A DNA stretch of 6,655 nt from Deltaproteobacteria bacterium (lineage in GTDB: Bacteria > Desulfobacterota > Binatia > UBA12015). The stretch lies in the NCBI GenBank assembly GCA_003447545.1, contig DLYX01000317.1, positions 2,774 through 9,428 of the forward strand. The letters are read 5' to 3'. The notes under the pieces are model-generated. The model had not been told where the DNA came from. It saw only the letters and a list, made by a program, of their open reading frames with translations, and searched no databases. Below are positions 6,481 to 6,655 of the stretch, in pieces (the stretch's first letter is position 1; each line of letters begins with the position of its first letter). Both the position numbers and the translations under genes were made by a program.

Positions 6481-6616
6481 ATGGATCTGAAATTCATTTT
6501 GCTGCCAGGATCAGAGATTGGTCTAGCATCTTTATCAGCCACATGCTTGCTTGCGAAGGTGAACCGACGTGGGTCTTGCTGCCCGCCGAGGTGGTTGTTA
6601 GTGGAAAAAGGCCCGC

Positions 6617-6655
6617 GGGGTCGTAGCTCAGTTGGTTAGAGTGCCGGCCTGTCAC
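6617..6655 (+). tRNA. 5' part of tRNA-Asp, anticodon GUC (truncated by window end)
   Basis: The acceptor 5' strand is GGGGTCG (6617-6623), then TA. The D arm is GCTC (6626-6629) with loop AGTTGGTTA and GAGT (6639-6642). The anticodon stem 5' half is CCGGC (6644-6648) and the loop CTGTCAC (6649-6655), giving anticodon GTC (6651-6653) for Asp. The window ends at the last loop base. The 150 bases between this gene and the small minus-strand gene hold no other gene that I can support. A promoter for the tRNA is expected there, but no box pair stands out. The palindrome CCCGCGGG (6612-6619) overlaps the tRNA start. Confidence 0.93.

Noticed and set aside
6215..6490. 91-codon + strand open frame starting inside tRNA-Val
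   Set aside because: It begins in the tRNA, runs through the intrinsic terminator, and reads the small gene antisense. It has no ribosome site.
6523..6573. Other short frames on the minus strand, such as a 16-codon one starting MWLIKM
   Set aside because: There is no ribosome site, and the length is within chance expectation.
6481..6616. Promoter boxes for the small minus-strand gene (TAGACC and CAAAAT on the minus strand) and for tRNA-Asp
   Set aside because: The best pairs match only 4 of 6 positions at non-ideal spacing. Promoters must exist there, but I cannot place them from the sequence alone.

Overview
The window is a conserved bacterial protein-quality-control locus on the + strand, bounded by tRNA genes. 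In order it holds the 3' end of a tRNA (probably Leu), tig (trigger factor), clpP, clpX, lon, a gene for an HU-family nucleoid protein, tRNA-Val(UAC), a strong intrinsic terminator, a small minus-strand gene for a predicted one-helix membrane peptide, and the 5' half of tRNA-Asp(GUC). I see no insertion sequence, CRISPR array, phage gene or other sign of recent transfer.

Organism: the order tig-clpP-clpX-lon-hup is typical of Proteobacteria in the broad sense. The DNA is moderately GC-rich. Neither tRNA whose 3' end is visible encodes CCA, and no ppiD follows hup. The Lon N-terminus (short acidic leader, then [20 protein letters not shown], and 816 residues in all) reminds me of the myxobacterial/delta-proteobacterial type. 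I infer a delta-proteobacterium-like lineage (Myxococcota, Desulfobacterota or a related candidate phylum), not an enteric. This is a judgement from memory, not a search result.

Layout: positions 1-1335 carry the tRNA end and tig, only 24 bases apart. After an 81-base gap come clpP, clpX and lon (1417-5741), separated by 8 and 12 bases. The Shine-Dalgarno-like sequence of clpX overlaps the clpP stop codon, and that of lon overlaps the clpX stop codon, which points to one translationally coupled operon. A 128-base gap with several possible RNA structures and a run of nine G precedes hup (5870-6142). tRNA-Val and its terminator follow at 6200-6315. The last 340 bases hold the small minus-strand gene (6365-6466) and the truncated tRNA-Asp.

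How the genes work together: trigger factor meets nascent chains at the ribosome exit. ClpX unfolds tagged or damaged proteins and feeds them to the ClpP chamber. Lon independently unfolds and degrades misfolded and regulatory proteins. HU compacts DNA, and in E. coli it is a known Lon substrate. The catalytic and ATPase motifs of ClpP, ClpX and Lon are all intact. The main departures from the ordinary are the unannotated 33-residue membrane peptide, a trigger factor whose prolyl isomerase domain has lost its usual active-site motifs, and the structured G-rich leader of hup.
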